Origin: Strigamia acuminata
Lineage: Eukaryota > Arthropoda > Chilopoda > Geophilomorpha > Linotaeniidae
NCBI GenBank assembly: GCA_949358305.1
Contig: OX442323.1
Coordinates: 7,440,001-7,504,000, forward strand
DNA: 64,000 nucleotides
Direction: 5' to 3'
The translations under genes were made by a program, and so were the position numbers. Below the pieces are notes generated by a model, which saw nothing but the letters and a program-made list of their open reading frames with translations, was not told the DNA's origin and did no database searches. Shown piece by piece: positions 40,016-51,100 of the stretch. The stretch's first letter is position 1. Each line of letters starts with the position of its first letter.

Positions 40016-40873
40016 ATGGCGAAAGAGGATGCGTTTTCATCGGACGTCGTGTACAGCACAATATTACCGTTGGCAACTCTAATTACTTGTGTTATCTTCG
40101 CATTGCTGTACCGTAACGGACGTTCGCTCGACGACCGATTTTTCGCATGGGTTTATTCGTATTTGATGTTGAATATGTGGATGGAAGGGCTCGTGTCGCA
40201 CAAAGAAAAATTATTTTCAAAGTTCACCGAGCAGAAATCGCATTTGTCTGAGCTCCGTCGCGAGAATTCGATTCGTATTTTGGAAATCGGATCGGGACCC
40301 TGCACGAATTTGCAATATTTTCCGAAAAATTGTCGTTTAACTTGCTACGACCCAAATCCGCACTTCAAATCCAGGCTGTTGAAACGGATCGAGCAATTTC
40401 CAGACGTAAAACTCGAACGATTGGTTATTTCCGGCGCGGAAAGCATGGTGGACACCGAAGACGAAAGCGTGGATGCGGTCGTGTCCGTTTTCGTGCTGTG
40501 CTCGGTCAAAAACATTGAGAAAGTTCTCAAAGAAGTGAAAAGAGTCTTGTCGCCGGTAGGAAATACACGGAAAATTGAATTTTTATTCGTTTTTTGATTT
40601 ATTTTCGATTTTTATTCGTTTTAGGGCGGGAGATTTTATTTCCTGGAGCACACGATTTCGGCGCCCTGGACGTTTACGCGTTTTCTGCAGCAAATTGTGA
40701 ACCCGATATGGAAAACCGTGTTTGCGGGATGTCATTTGACGCGCGATTTGGAGTCCGAGGTCCGAAAATTCGGTTTTTCCGCGTTGGAAATCAAAAAAAT
40801 CCCGAAGGTTTTTGTGAATTCTCGTTATAATATTTTTATCCAAGAGGGCATTGTGGGAACGGCCGAGAAATAA
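40016..40873 (+). CDS. METTL7/TMT1-type methyltransferase, copy F (Cys variant)
   Basis: Two exons, 40016-40555 and 40625-40873, 262 aa. It is closest to copy B in the N-terminal half (DDRFFAWVYSYLMLNMWME) and to copy D near the exon junction (LSPVGNT in the intron read-through), suggesting mosaic history by gene conversion. Motif I is ILEIGSGPCTNLQYFPKNC, Cys at 40301-40303. One change in the leader peptide (KEDAFSSDVVY). The C-terminus is GIVGTAEK, as in copy G. Intact. Confidence 0.86.
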
Positions 40874-41008
40874 AAATTTGTTATTTTTTGTGTTGCCAAC
40901 TGTTTGTTTAGTTTGACAAGTCATCGACATTTTGTTGTAATATAGAGAAAATAGTGTTTTACGTTGAAAATTAGTAGATTATAATAATAAGCGACTTGTT
41001 TTAGTTTA

Positions 41009-41160
41009 GCATGAGACGGTATTCAAATTTTTGTGAGCGGAAATCCTTCGATTTTAAGTGAGTGTTTTTAAAATTTTTATATTTAATTAAGTTAATAAAT
41101 AAATTATTTTTGTTTCAGATTTATCGCTGGTTCTGCGTTTTCCACTTCTTACATCGCACA
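41009..41160 (+). pseudogene. Chimeric duplication junction: 43998-gene exon 1 / tetraspan exon 6
   Basis: GCATGAGACGGTATTCAAAT, TGTGAGCGGAAATCC, an intron-like stretch, and CAGATTTATCGCTGGTTCTG. This is the last junction, directly before the only unit with a complete SGCB gene. Confidence 0.8.
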
Positions 41161-41411
41161 AGGTTTCATAATCATTTTATTACTATTTTTACTCCATTTT
41201 CTATCACGTAACGAACGAAACACAAAAATAATTCAGCAGGAAGCAAAAATTTATTCAAAAAAAATAAATAACAACAAAATTATATAAAACTGTTAAAACT
41301 ACAGCTTAAAATCAACAAAACACAATAGAAATAAAATTTTCTAAAATACAACACTTAAAATATAAAAAAATCTTTGGTTTTAATCTCAAATTCGAGTCCC
41401 CAGCGCGAAAT

Positions 41412-42728
41412 CTACGAACAAGGATTTGTTTTCCCCGACACAATCGCATTCGAACAGTCGTAATGATGACTGTTCGGCAACACATGGATCCTAAACAAAC
41501 GTTTGTTGTTCTTACAAACACAAATCTTATACTGTCCGTATTTCTTCTTAGACGGAAGCGCCGACACACTCTTCGACAAATGCGACTCGACATTGATAAA
41601 CATTCCATTCGAGCCTCTAATGTGAATACTCCCGTTCTAAAAACCACAAAAAATATAAAAACCAAACAAATATTAAATCCCAACCTCACTCACGATGCTT
41701 TTAAGTATCAAATCCTCTTCCGTGCTCCAAACAATCTCCTTAGACGCCATATTGATGCCTTCGCTGCCCAATAAATAGATTTGGCGCACGGAAGAGAGTG
41801 TCAGGGGACTGTCAACGGGACTGGTCACCTAAAAATTCAATTTTTTCAACCGGAAAATTGAAAAATTGATTATTTTACTCGAGATAATTTGGCCTTTTTC
41901 ACGCTGATGCTTTTCACGGATTTCGGCAAGCCGAAATCGACGTAGTCTGTGTTGAAAACGGTTTTGCCGTTGTTTGGATTGATTATTCGGAATGAATCGA
42001 CGTTTTTAATCGTAGTTTCCCTCGGTTCCAGACTGATCGATGCAGGTTTGAGTGTATCGCAACTCGCACTGAGGTCGAGCTAGATAGAAATCAAATTTAA
42101 ATTTAAGTTTTTGTATTTTTTTGATTTTTTAAAAAAACCTTTCCGCCATTGCTGCCGTAGATGTTGAGATCTCTGTTTACAAACCCGCCGATTACTCCTT
42201 GCGCCGGAATCACGTGATTTAAATCGGACGGAACGAGAAACTTGAGAAGATCTCCCGAAGGAAGAAACTCCAAGCTTTCCATCCCGTAACCGATTCTCAA
42301 AACACTCAGCAAAATCAAGGTGACCTGCAATTGTTTGTTTTGTTTATTTTAGCGAGAATTATGTTGAATATTTGCAAATTAATGGCGAAAATTACGAGTA
42401 AATTGCCCAAGACGACTAGAAACAGCAGTGCAACGACTCCGTAAACTGTTAAAATAGTAAAATACAATTATAAATCCGAATTTATTCATCGCAAAACGGA
42501 TTTTACTCAAAAAGCTTTTCCGGCCTCTTATGCCAGTTTTGTGCAAATAATTTTCATTGATCGGGACGTATCCAGCCTTGAAATTACTGCTGTGCTGCTT
42601 ATTGATCCGTCTTTTATGCAACGCCTTTTCCCTCATCGACATCCCGTCGCCCAAACTCTGCAAAAACAATAAATTTCCTCAAATTATAGTCTTTAGTTAC
42701 GTTTGTTTACAACCTCAGCAAACGCCAT
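41412..42728 (-). CDS. SGCB: Beta-sarcoglycan
   Basis: Seven exons join in frame: complement(41412-41636, 41694-41828, 41879-42079, 42139-42324, 42396-42445, 42507-42657, 42714-42728), 320 aa (human about 318). It is a type II membrane subunit of the sarcoglycan part of the dystrophin-glycoprotein complex in muscle. The cytosolic N-terminus has the family signature MREKALHKRRINKQHSSNFK then AGYVPINENYLHKTGIRGRK, followed by one TM segment (YGVVALLFLVVLGNLLVTLI) and an extracellular beta-rich domain. The Cys-rich C-terminus has YKICVCKNN and a Cys pair near the end. The first exon is only 15 coding nt (MAFAE). Its start codon faces METTL7 copy G across 278 bp. This is the only unit of the array that still holds the coding region. 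Confidence 0.94.
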
Positions 42729-43006
42729 TTTGAAAGCGAGCGCCCTCGTGTGGTGAACAATTCAAATTTGAAAATCAAGTCGAAAACGGTGAAATAAAGA
42801 AAAAAGAAAGAAAAACACGAGGAAAAAACCCAAAAAAACAAAAAAAAACATTTTTTTTCCCTCAAAACAATCCAACTCGTGACCCGGGCAATCGGCCATG
42901 AGTGTGACAACACCGGACAACACCTACGATTGATTGGCACATCCGAGTATGTCTCCCGACTTGTAAAGTTTGTAAAAACGTTTTAATTATTTATTGTTTT
43001 TCTAGA
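42729..43006. promoter_or_regulatory. Divergent promoter, SGCB / METTL7 copy G
   Basis: 278 bp between opposing start codons. The METTL7 side shows a leader conserved in all copies, CGAGTATGTCTCCCGACTTG followed by GTAAAGTTTGTAAAAACG and TTTTCTAGAATGG, read as a short 5'UTR intron whose acceptor touches the ATG. A shared promoter is inferred. In the other units the SGCB half is gone, leaving METTL7 with the remainder. Confidence 0.55.
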
Positions 43007-43855
43007 ATGGCGAAAGAGGATGCGTTGCTCTCGGACATCGTGTACAGCACAATATTCCCACTGACAACTCTAATTGTTATCGTCGCTTTGCTATACCGGA
43101 ACGGACGTTCGCTCGCCGAACGAGTTTTCGCATGGATTTACTCGAGCATCATGACGAAGGACTTGATGAAAGCGCTCGCACCGCATAAAGAAATACTATT
43201 TTCGAAGCTATCCGAGCAGAAATCGCATTCCCCGGAGCTCCGACGCGAGAATTCGATTCGTATCGTGGAAATCGGATCGGGACCCGGCTCAAATTTGCAA
43301 TATTTCCCGAAAAATTGTCGTTTAACTTGCTACGACCCAAATCCGCACTTCAAAACTCCGCTGTTCAAACGTATCGAGCAATTCCCGGACGTGAAACTCG
43401 AACGACTGGTCATTTCCGGCGCGGAAAATTTGGCGGACACCGAAGACGACAGCGTGGATGCCGTCGTGTCCGTTCTCGTGCTGTGCACGGTCAAAAACCT
43501 CAAAAAGGTTCTCGAAGAAGTCAACAGAGTCTTGGCGCCGGTAAAAAAAGACGAAAAAATGAGTTTTTATTCGTTTGTTGATTTTTTAGTCCATTTTTAT
43601 TTACAGGGCGGGAAATTTTATTTCCTAGAGCACACGGGTTCGGCGCCCGGCACGTTTTCGCGTTTTCTACAGGGAATTATGAACCCAATATGGAAATTCG
43701 TGTTTTTGGGATGTCATTTGACGCGCGATTTGGAGTCCGAGATCCGAAAATTCGGTTTTTCCGTGGTGGACGTGAAAAATATTCCGAAACTTTTCGTGAA
43801 ATCTCGTTTTAGTGTTTTCATCAAAGAGGGAATTGTGGGAACGGCGGAGAAATAA
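43007..43855 (+). CDS. METTL7/TMT1-type methyltransferase, copy G (ancestral position)
   Basis: Exons 43007-43540 and 43607-43855, 260 aa spliced. Motif I retains all glycines (VEIGSGPGSNLQYFPKNC). The anchor helix is slightly shorter (TIFPLTTLIVIVALLY) and several residues are unique to this copy (SSIMTKDLMKALAPHKEI, TPLFKRIEQFPD, GTFSRFLQGIMNPIWKFVFL). It is the copy next to intact SGCB and the complete downstream gene, so it probably sits at the original locus. The 66-nt intron happens to be open and in frame, so an unspliced message would encode 282 aa with a 22-residue insert. Confidence 0.88.
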   Translation: MAKEDALLSDIVYSTIFPLTTLIVIVALLYRNGRSLAERVFAWIYSSIMTKDLMKALAPHKEILFSKLSEQKSHSPELRRENSIRIVEIGSGPGSNLQYFPKNCRLTCYDPNPHFKTPLFKRIEQFPDVKLERLVISGAENLADTEDDSVDAVVSVLVLCTVKNLKKVLEEVNRVLAPVKKDEKMSFYSFVDFLVHFYLQGGKFYFLEHTGSAPGTFSRFLQGIMNPIWKFVFLGCHLTRDLESEIRKFGFSVVDVKNIPKLFVKSRFSVFIKEGIVGTAEK

Positions 43856-43997
43856 AGATTTGTTATTTTTGTATTGGCAATTGTTTGTTTTGTTTGACAA
43901 TGAGTCGTCGACATTTTGTTGTCATGGCTCGTAAAAATATGGAGTTTTACGTTGGAAATTAGTAGATTATTATGTCTACGTGTTGTTTTCGTTTAGC

Positions 43998-45839
43998 ATG
44001 AGACGGAATTCAAATTTTTTTACGGCTGTGAGCGGTAATCCTTCGGTTTCGTGGGATGTGATCCGACAGGACGTCGGCGAGCAATTATTTGGAAAGACAT
44101 TCTCGACAGTACCGATTTTAAATGAGGCTAAGACGTTTGACATTTTGTGTGTGTACAAAAAAGTGAATGGTGAATCCACAACAACGTGTGCAAAGGTCGT
44201 TTTTAATTTAGTTGCAATTTTAGCACTTGTTTGTTTATGTTTATTTTGTTTGTTTTGCAGTGTTTTGAAAGTTCTACATATCAAATTGTGGGTTTTTTAA
44301 GAGACCTTCTGTCGGTTTCTAAATGCAACACAAAACGTCTCCTAGAAATCTCTCCTCAGGAAGCTACATCGAAGGTAAATTAATTTTAAAATGCATAAAA
44401 ATGTCTGAAAATGTAGAAAAATGGTTGAGAAATGTTGGAAAATGTTGAAAAATGTTGAAAAACGTTGAAAAACGTTGAAAAAATGTTCAAAACTGTTAAA
44501 AAATGTTGAAAAACGTTGAAAAAATGTTCAAAACTGTTAAAAAATGTTGAAAAACGTTTCAAAAATGTTCAAAACTGTTTAAAAATGTCCTTAAAAATGT
44601 TGAAAAATGTTCTTAAAAGGGTTAAAAAACGTTCAAAACTGTTGAAAAATGTTCAAAACTATTGAAAAATGTTCAAAACTATTGAAAAATGTTCAAAACT
44701 ATTGAAAAATGTTCAAAACTATTGAAAAATGTTCAAAACTATTGAAAAATGTTCAAAACTATTGAAAAATGTTCAAAACTATTGAAAAATGTTCAAAACT
44801 ATTGAAAAATGTTCAAAACTATTGAAAAATGTTCAAAAATGCTTAAAAACGTTTCAAAAATTTTCAAAAATGCTTAAAAACGTTTCAATAATGTTCAAAA
44901 ATGCTTAAAAACGTTTGAAAAATGTTCAAAAATGCTCAAAAACGTTTCAAAAATGTTCAAAAATGCTTAAAAACGTTTCAAAAATGCTTAAAAACGTTTC
45001 AAAAATGTCCAAAACTGTTCAAAACTGTTCTTAAAACTGTTGAAAAATGTTTCAAATATTTAAAAATTTAATTTTTCCAGATTGCACCCGTATATCAATT
45101 CTCACATCAAGAAACCAATGACGGTTTATTGAAAGAGGTTATCCTGCGAATATTCAGTGTGTATCATCAAAAATCGGCCGTCGAACACATCTTAGCGGAA
45201 GAAATATTCCTCGACACGTCTATAGCTTGTACGAACCATCCCCACAAAATGAAAATCCTCCTCCTAACCAAATCTCTCTCTCTTTTCCACAGCTCTCGAC
45301 GGCTTGACAACTGTCTACATCCTCTGCGACGTCTACTTTTGTCGCCGATTTTACCTCTACACACGAATCGGTCGGCGTGAAATTATAGACAACCAAGCCG
45401 ACGACCGATTTCCTTTGGGATTTCGCAGCGCCAAATTCAAACTGGACCCGGCTGGATCTTTACATTTCAAAGTAAAACAAATTAAATTTTTCAATTTTTA
45501 ATTTTTATTTTTCAATTTTTATTGAAGAAACATTGCAAATCACATCGTAAATGGATTTCATCTGGTGTCGTGAATTTAGAAGTGAGAAATTCGCCACTAC
45601 TCCCCGTCAGTAGTCCGAGCCTGATCAGAAATAGCGAAACTGTCGGGTCTGTCGGTTATAGAAATCCGAATCATCTATTTCGTAAATTATCGTTGAAAAC
45701 AATGAGCAAAATGCGGTTTCATCTCGACGATCCCGACACCGACGTAATGCACGATCATGAAAAAGTATTGTCAACTAAAAGTAGTGTTAGCCTATGTCTA
45801 CCGTTGATTAAAAGAACAGCAAACATTTCCGAAGACTAA
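43998..45839 (+). CDS. Unrecognised five-exon gene
   Basis: Exons 43998-44195, 44261-44374, 45081-45228, 45293-45471 and 45528-45839 join in frame to 316 aa with good GT-AG sites. I do not recognise the family. No signal peptide or TM helix was seen; the protein is mixed alpha/beta with segments such as SWDVIRQDVGEQLFGKTF, IVGFLRDLLSVSK, LKEVILRIFSVYHQKSAVEH, LTTVYILCDVYFCRRFYLYT and a basic, Ser-rich tail (HCKSHRKWISSG onwards) that looks disordered. Intron 2 (706 bp) is filled by a 20-bp tandem repeat. The first about 45 coding bases were copied to the end of nearly every METTL7 unit, so this gene marks the right border of the duplicated segment. GLYR1 starts 205 bp after its stop. Confidence 0.75.
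44400..45060. repeat. 20-bp tandem repeat in intron 2 of the unrecognised gene
   Basis: At 44636-44830 there are about ten near-perfect copies of TGTTCAAAACTATTGAAAAA. Flanking parts are decayed variants (TGTTGAAAAACGT; TGCTTAAAAACGTTTCAAAA). Purely intronic. Confidence 0.88.
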
Positions 45840-46044
45840 AATAAAAAAAAATAAATAAAAAAAATAAAAGACTCTTTCATTATTTAGTATATTTACAAAC
45901 ATCCGAATGTTGAAGCGCTTTAGCTAAAAACACGTGGTAGTCAAATTTACGCGCCCAGCCGGTGGCGCCGCGCAGCGACGGAACGGGAATTGATTGTTGA
46001 ATAGTATTTGTATCCCGTGATTCACTAGCTCATAGTCGTTCAAC

Positions 46045-48091
46045 ATGGCGGAACTATTCAACGTTGGCGATTTAGTCTGGTAAAATGAACTTGTGTTTGA
46101 TGTGTTCCCACTGCGGGCACGCTCCCGCAAACAATTTAAACAACACGATGAATATTTAATTGATTACGTTTGTGCTTTTAGGGCGAAAATGAAAGGCTTT
46201 TCTCCGTGGCCTGGCAAGGTAAGTTGGCTTTGTTTGACGAGCTATGAGGCGGGCGCCAGATCAAGCCGAGGGAAGGCGAATGCAGGCAAATTTAAACTCG
46301 GGAGCACCGAGCACGACCGCACACGACCGTTGCCGCTCCCTAGCAACCTCGCTCGAACCACGCGACGTTTACGGCGTATTTTGACGCCCAATCGCGGCCG
46401 AATTCGTGCATAGGGGAACTAAATGTTGATGAATTTGTCGCGTTGAATTTGAACTGGTTGACGAACGAGGGAGGACGACGCCTTGCAACGATCTTAAACT
46501 TCCCGGCTTTAAGGCACCCCCTTCATACTACAAAATGACGACATTTATTTTGAATATATATTTTTTTTTTTTTTAAGTTTTTTGGTTTTTGGATTTTTGA
46601 TTTTTATGATTTTTTTTTTTTTATAAATTTTTTGGAAAAATTTTATAAATTATTTTGAATGATTTTAGGTCGTTAACCCGACTAAAGATGTGAAAAGACC
46701 GGCGAATAAGAAGCCAATGCAATGTGTTTTCTTCTTTGGCACTGATAATTAGTAAGTTTTGTTTTATTTATTTTTAATTTTTAAAAAAATTAAAAAAATT
46801 TAAATAAAAAAAAAAAATATTTTATTAAATTCATATAAATTTATTTTTTAATTAATTAATTTTTTTAATTTATTTTTTTGTATGTAAAGCGCTTGGATTC
46901 CAGTAGAAAGCATAAAACCTTACGATCAGTTCAAGGATCAAATGACGAAACAGAATAAAACGAGCACTTTTCGTGAAGCTGTTGAAGCAATCGAAGATTA
47001 TATTCGCAACAAACCAGCAGTGAGTTGAATTGCATTTTTCTACACATTTAATTCTATTCATGTTTAGGAATCGTTTTAGTTAATTTTTTTATTATATATA
47101 TATATTCAAATTTTAAGATTTGAAAATCATGAAACATATTTTTTGTTATCTGACATTTTAAAAAAACAAACAAAAACGAAACAAAAACAAAACAAAACAA
47201 AAAAATGACAAAATTTACCACATAAAACCTGGTCCCCTTAGAATAGAAATAGAAAATGTTGTCATTTCGACACATTTTGGCCGAAAAAGACGAATAATTC
47301 GGAAATTAGAAGCGTCTAACTCGAGAAAAAGGCAAAATCTGCTCGATTTTGCTCGTTTTTCGACAGTTATTCGGTTCGTGTGAATTTTTATTTGTCGGTT
47401 CGGAGAAATTAATCAGTGCTTGAGCATTTTTCGTGCTTCTGCATTTGATTTTTCTGTACTTTTCTGGTTGTTGGCGACGTTTTTACACGTGGGTTGTGGA
47501 AGGTCAGAAATACACTTGGAGATGGGAGTTTAAAGGGTAGACACAAGTCAGTTTGTAAGCGCCAAATGTATTTCCCAGGCACCCATCAAAACTTCTGACT
47601 TGCCCAGCATTGACGAAGAAATTGCTACCATTTTTCCCAACGGCGGCTCGAACCGGAGTCCACCTCACAAAGACTACTCACGACAGCCATTCCAGAATAA
47701 ACCCAAGGTAATGGACAACCCTCCACAGATATATTATATTATTATCAAATTTTTTTTCGATTTTTTTTTTTATGTTTTTATTATTTTTTGTTTTTTTTTT
47801 GTTTTTTTTAATTTATTTTTGATTTATGTAAATTGATTTTCAAATTTTAATTTTCTTGTTTGTTGATTATTGGATTTGTCATTACATTTTTTTTTTGTTT
47901 TTTTTTTCTTTCTTAAAATTATTTTTCGTAGAACAAATCGAGTTCGGCCGATGCTGAATCGGGCACGAAGTTGAATTCGGCCCCGGCTTCGAAGACCACC
48001 CCACCGAAGGAAGCGAAGGAAGTGAAGGAATCGAGCAAAGAGCCTAAAGAAGCCAAAAAGGAGAAGCCCAAAAAGGTGACACTTTAAATAA

Positions 48092-48122
<31 letters not shown>

Positions 48123-51100
48123 CTGGCCCAAAATCTGGACTGGTAATTTGGGGGGGTCTCTTCATTTCGTCGCCAATTACTCCCTGGAGGAAGATTTGTT
48201 TATAAAACTGGTAAGGTTAGGTTTGCGGGGGTCAAAAGAAGAAATAAAAACCTTTAACGTGAGGCGGACACGGCCTAAAAACCGCGGCGACGAAATGAAG
48301 CGACTTCGATTCGGGGGCTTGATGACGAAATGCTCGTTAGTTTGATTTGTTTCGCTAGCTACATTCAAAAACTAAAATATTTTGTGTTTTACTTCAATTT
48401 TAAACCAAAAATGACATCATTTCCTGTTTAAACCCATGTTAAAACATAAAATAAGCTTAAACTGAATGCAGCTAGTCTGTTTTGTTCAGTGTGCGCTAAC
48501 TTAGCGAGGGACTTGCGCCTCTACATTAATAATTCTGTTAGAAACCCGAGCGAGGCTCCGAAATGAACCAACCTCACTCAGATTTTCTTATGTACAAATT
48601 GTAGACGCTAGTTTAATCGGTGCATTCAATCTTCAAGAGATGAATTGACTTATTTGTCTGGAATGACTTTTGATGTTTGTCTTGATTTTTCCTGGCGGAA
48701 ATGATGCAAAACGTGTTATATTTTTGCTAATCCGATTCTCTAATCCACGTGTTGGGCGGATTCTTTGGATTTTGACTTTGATCCGATTTTAACACGTTTT
48801 TCTGTCGGCCATATTGAAACTGAAGGAGTTTGCTCCTTCGAAGTTTCTATAATCAAGTTTTTGTAATTGGTTTTTTAGTTCAATCGAGAATTAGATTCTT
48901 TAAGTGAATTCGTCTTTTGATGATTGAATGCAAAGAATTTGACTTGGAAATTTACATTTTATGTGAAATGACGGCTTACTAGGGTCCTTGAACCCCTTTG
49001 GGGCCCCTAGGTAGCTTTATAGTTATTAATTTTTGTTTTGTTCAGGACCCCACAGCGTCTGCCGGTTTGCCGACCACGAAGTCGGTCGGTTTGAAACGCG
49101 CCTCCTCGGACAGCAGCAGCGCGAGCGGCTCGACCGGCGGCAAGCGCGTCAAGACGGAAAAGCAGAACGACAAGGCGTCAGCGTCAGTGTCCACTCCGAG
49201 CGTCACCTCATCGTCCACGGGCTCGTCGGGCTTGTCCTCGCCTCAGACGAACCACGGAAGTCCGCGCAAAACAGCTGAGTCTCTCCTCGCACGACCAACA
49301 TACATCACAAGACCAGTAAATAGAAAATATTGAAACGCGCTCTGCCTTTTGTTGCGCGCAGTTGAGCTCGAACCGATCCCAAGTCCGAACTGAACTGCGC
49401 TCACTCCGCACGGTGCAAGTTGGTGACTGGTGACGGGTTTTCTAATGTATGCTTCTAGATGCCGCAGGAACACGCGAAGGATTGATGATAATCGCATTGT
49501 TTGCTATTTTCTAATGAGTGGTTTTTCTATTTTCTTTGAAGGTTACGCCGCCGTTGGACGTGGAGAAGGTGTCGGAAACGCTGAAGCGCAAGAACATCAG
49601 GCCGTCGTGTCTCAATTTCGGCTTTCTTGGCCTCGGCATCATGGGACAGGGGATCGTCAAGAATCTGATCAACTCCGGTCATTCGGTCACAGTTTGGAAT
49701 AGAACTCCATCAAAAGTAAGTTTGTTTTCTTATTTTATTAGGAAAATTTAAAAGAAAATTTTTTTTTATTTTTTATTTTTGGTTCGGTTGAATATTTAGA
49801 TGGGTTTTTTGGTTGGTTAGGTTTTTCTGTTTTTTGTTTTTTGTTTTTTGTTAAATTAAATGCGTGCTGAACTGCTGATGGTGTTTGTGTTTGACAAGAA
49901 AATGGGTTGGGTAATTAGTTGATGGAGATTACACTAGGGGAGTGTGAGATTCGAGACTCGTGACTCGTAACGGTTTGGCTAAGCGGGTCAATGTGGGATT
50001 TGAATAGAATCCCGGTGTAAATGCGTCGAGGTCAAATGTTTGCGATGAGATTTCGATACGAGTCGAGTGCTGGCTTTTATTTCGGGGGAGATTTGAAGCG
50101 GCCATTTTGGATTAACCATAATCCAATGCGAGTCGTTTGGGCGATGCATTCAAACGGCCAGACTCGGGAAAATGTCAGTAAATCGTGATTTGATGTTTAG
50201 AAGAATTTTTAGAACGATTTGGAAGTTTAAGTTGGGGGGAGAGTGGTTTGGGAAGAAATTGTTTTTGTTTTTGATGCGAGTGACGCCATTTGCATCAAAA
50301 TGGCGGGAAGTTTAAACGACAACAAAGGAAAATGCTATCCGCGCAAATGACAGTTGATCCAATCCATCCTTTTATATCGAATTCAAATTCTAGTTCAGGT
50401 TAACGAGCATTTCTCTTGATACTAAATTAAACAGTATTTATTTATTTATCATTATTATTCAATTCAAATACACTCATATTTATTTCTTATTTTTCCAATC
50501 GTGTCATTCATTCTACATGAAATTCACTCTGCATTTCAAAACCTTGCATAAAAATATAGGAACATCGAATAATAATATAATTTTCTCTCTCTCTATCTAG
50601 AGTTAACCTAATTGCATTTTTATTATTCCTTTATTACTTTTCCCAGTCCCCCTCGTGTTAAGGGAGAAGAGACTTGATATGTGTCTCGTCAAAATCGGAC
50701 TAGAACACTAGAACTAGAACAAAATTTAGCATAAAGAGGGAAAGGAGAAAAGAAAAAAAAATTTAATTATCTTAAATTCATTTATTTTAAGTAAACCTTA
50801 ATACTGACTCTTCCTCGTATACGAGAATCAATTTTATAACTTAAAACGACACGCAAAATTAACCCTAAATCGAACGGAAAAACGAAAATTCACACTTGAG
50901 TTTCCCTCGAGACACTTTCCGACTCACTCTGCTCCAACTCCCCGACCGATTCGACCGATTCGTCGTTTTTCGGCACCACCAGCTCGATCTGCACCGAACA
51001 AGTATCACAATCCACCCTCGGCTGCTCGGCCGGACTCGACGGACAACTGAACTGTTCCGACGGCGTGGCGGAATCGTTGGGCGTGAAATAATCGTCCGAC

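Larger units (their letters stand above)
7182..43997. repeat. Tandem duplication array of METTL7-type genes, split by a 21 kb FMO/transposon block
   Basis: About seven units follow the same order: fragment of tetraspan exon 6 and its 3' flank; SGCB 3'UTR sequence; a junction that removes the SGCB coding region; METTL7 promoter; two-exon METTL7 gene; and the first about 45 nt of the gene now at 43998. Units carry METTL7 copies at 8198, 9938, 13454, 15052, 38303, 40016 and 43007. The last unit alone has the whole SGCB gene and runs into the complete downstream gene. Bases 16418-37627 are not part of the array. A further half-unit of SGCB 3'UTR type is duplicated at 7400-7750 and 7790-8060. Confidence 0.88.

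Noticed and set aside
44636-44830. Possible CRISPR-like direct repeats
   Set aside because: Repeats are contiguous without unique spacers, and the genome is eukaryotic; these are minisatellites.
46225-46420. GC-rich segment with GTTGCC...AGCAAC as a possible RFX X-box
   Set aside because: The spacing between half-sites is larger than the X-box consensus and it lies within GLYR1 intron 2; the evidence is too weak to call a regulatory site.
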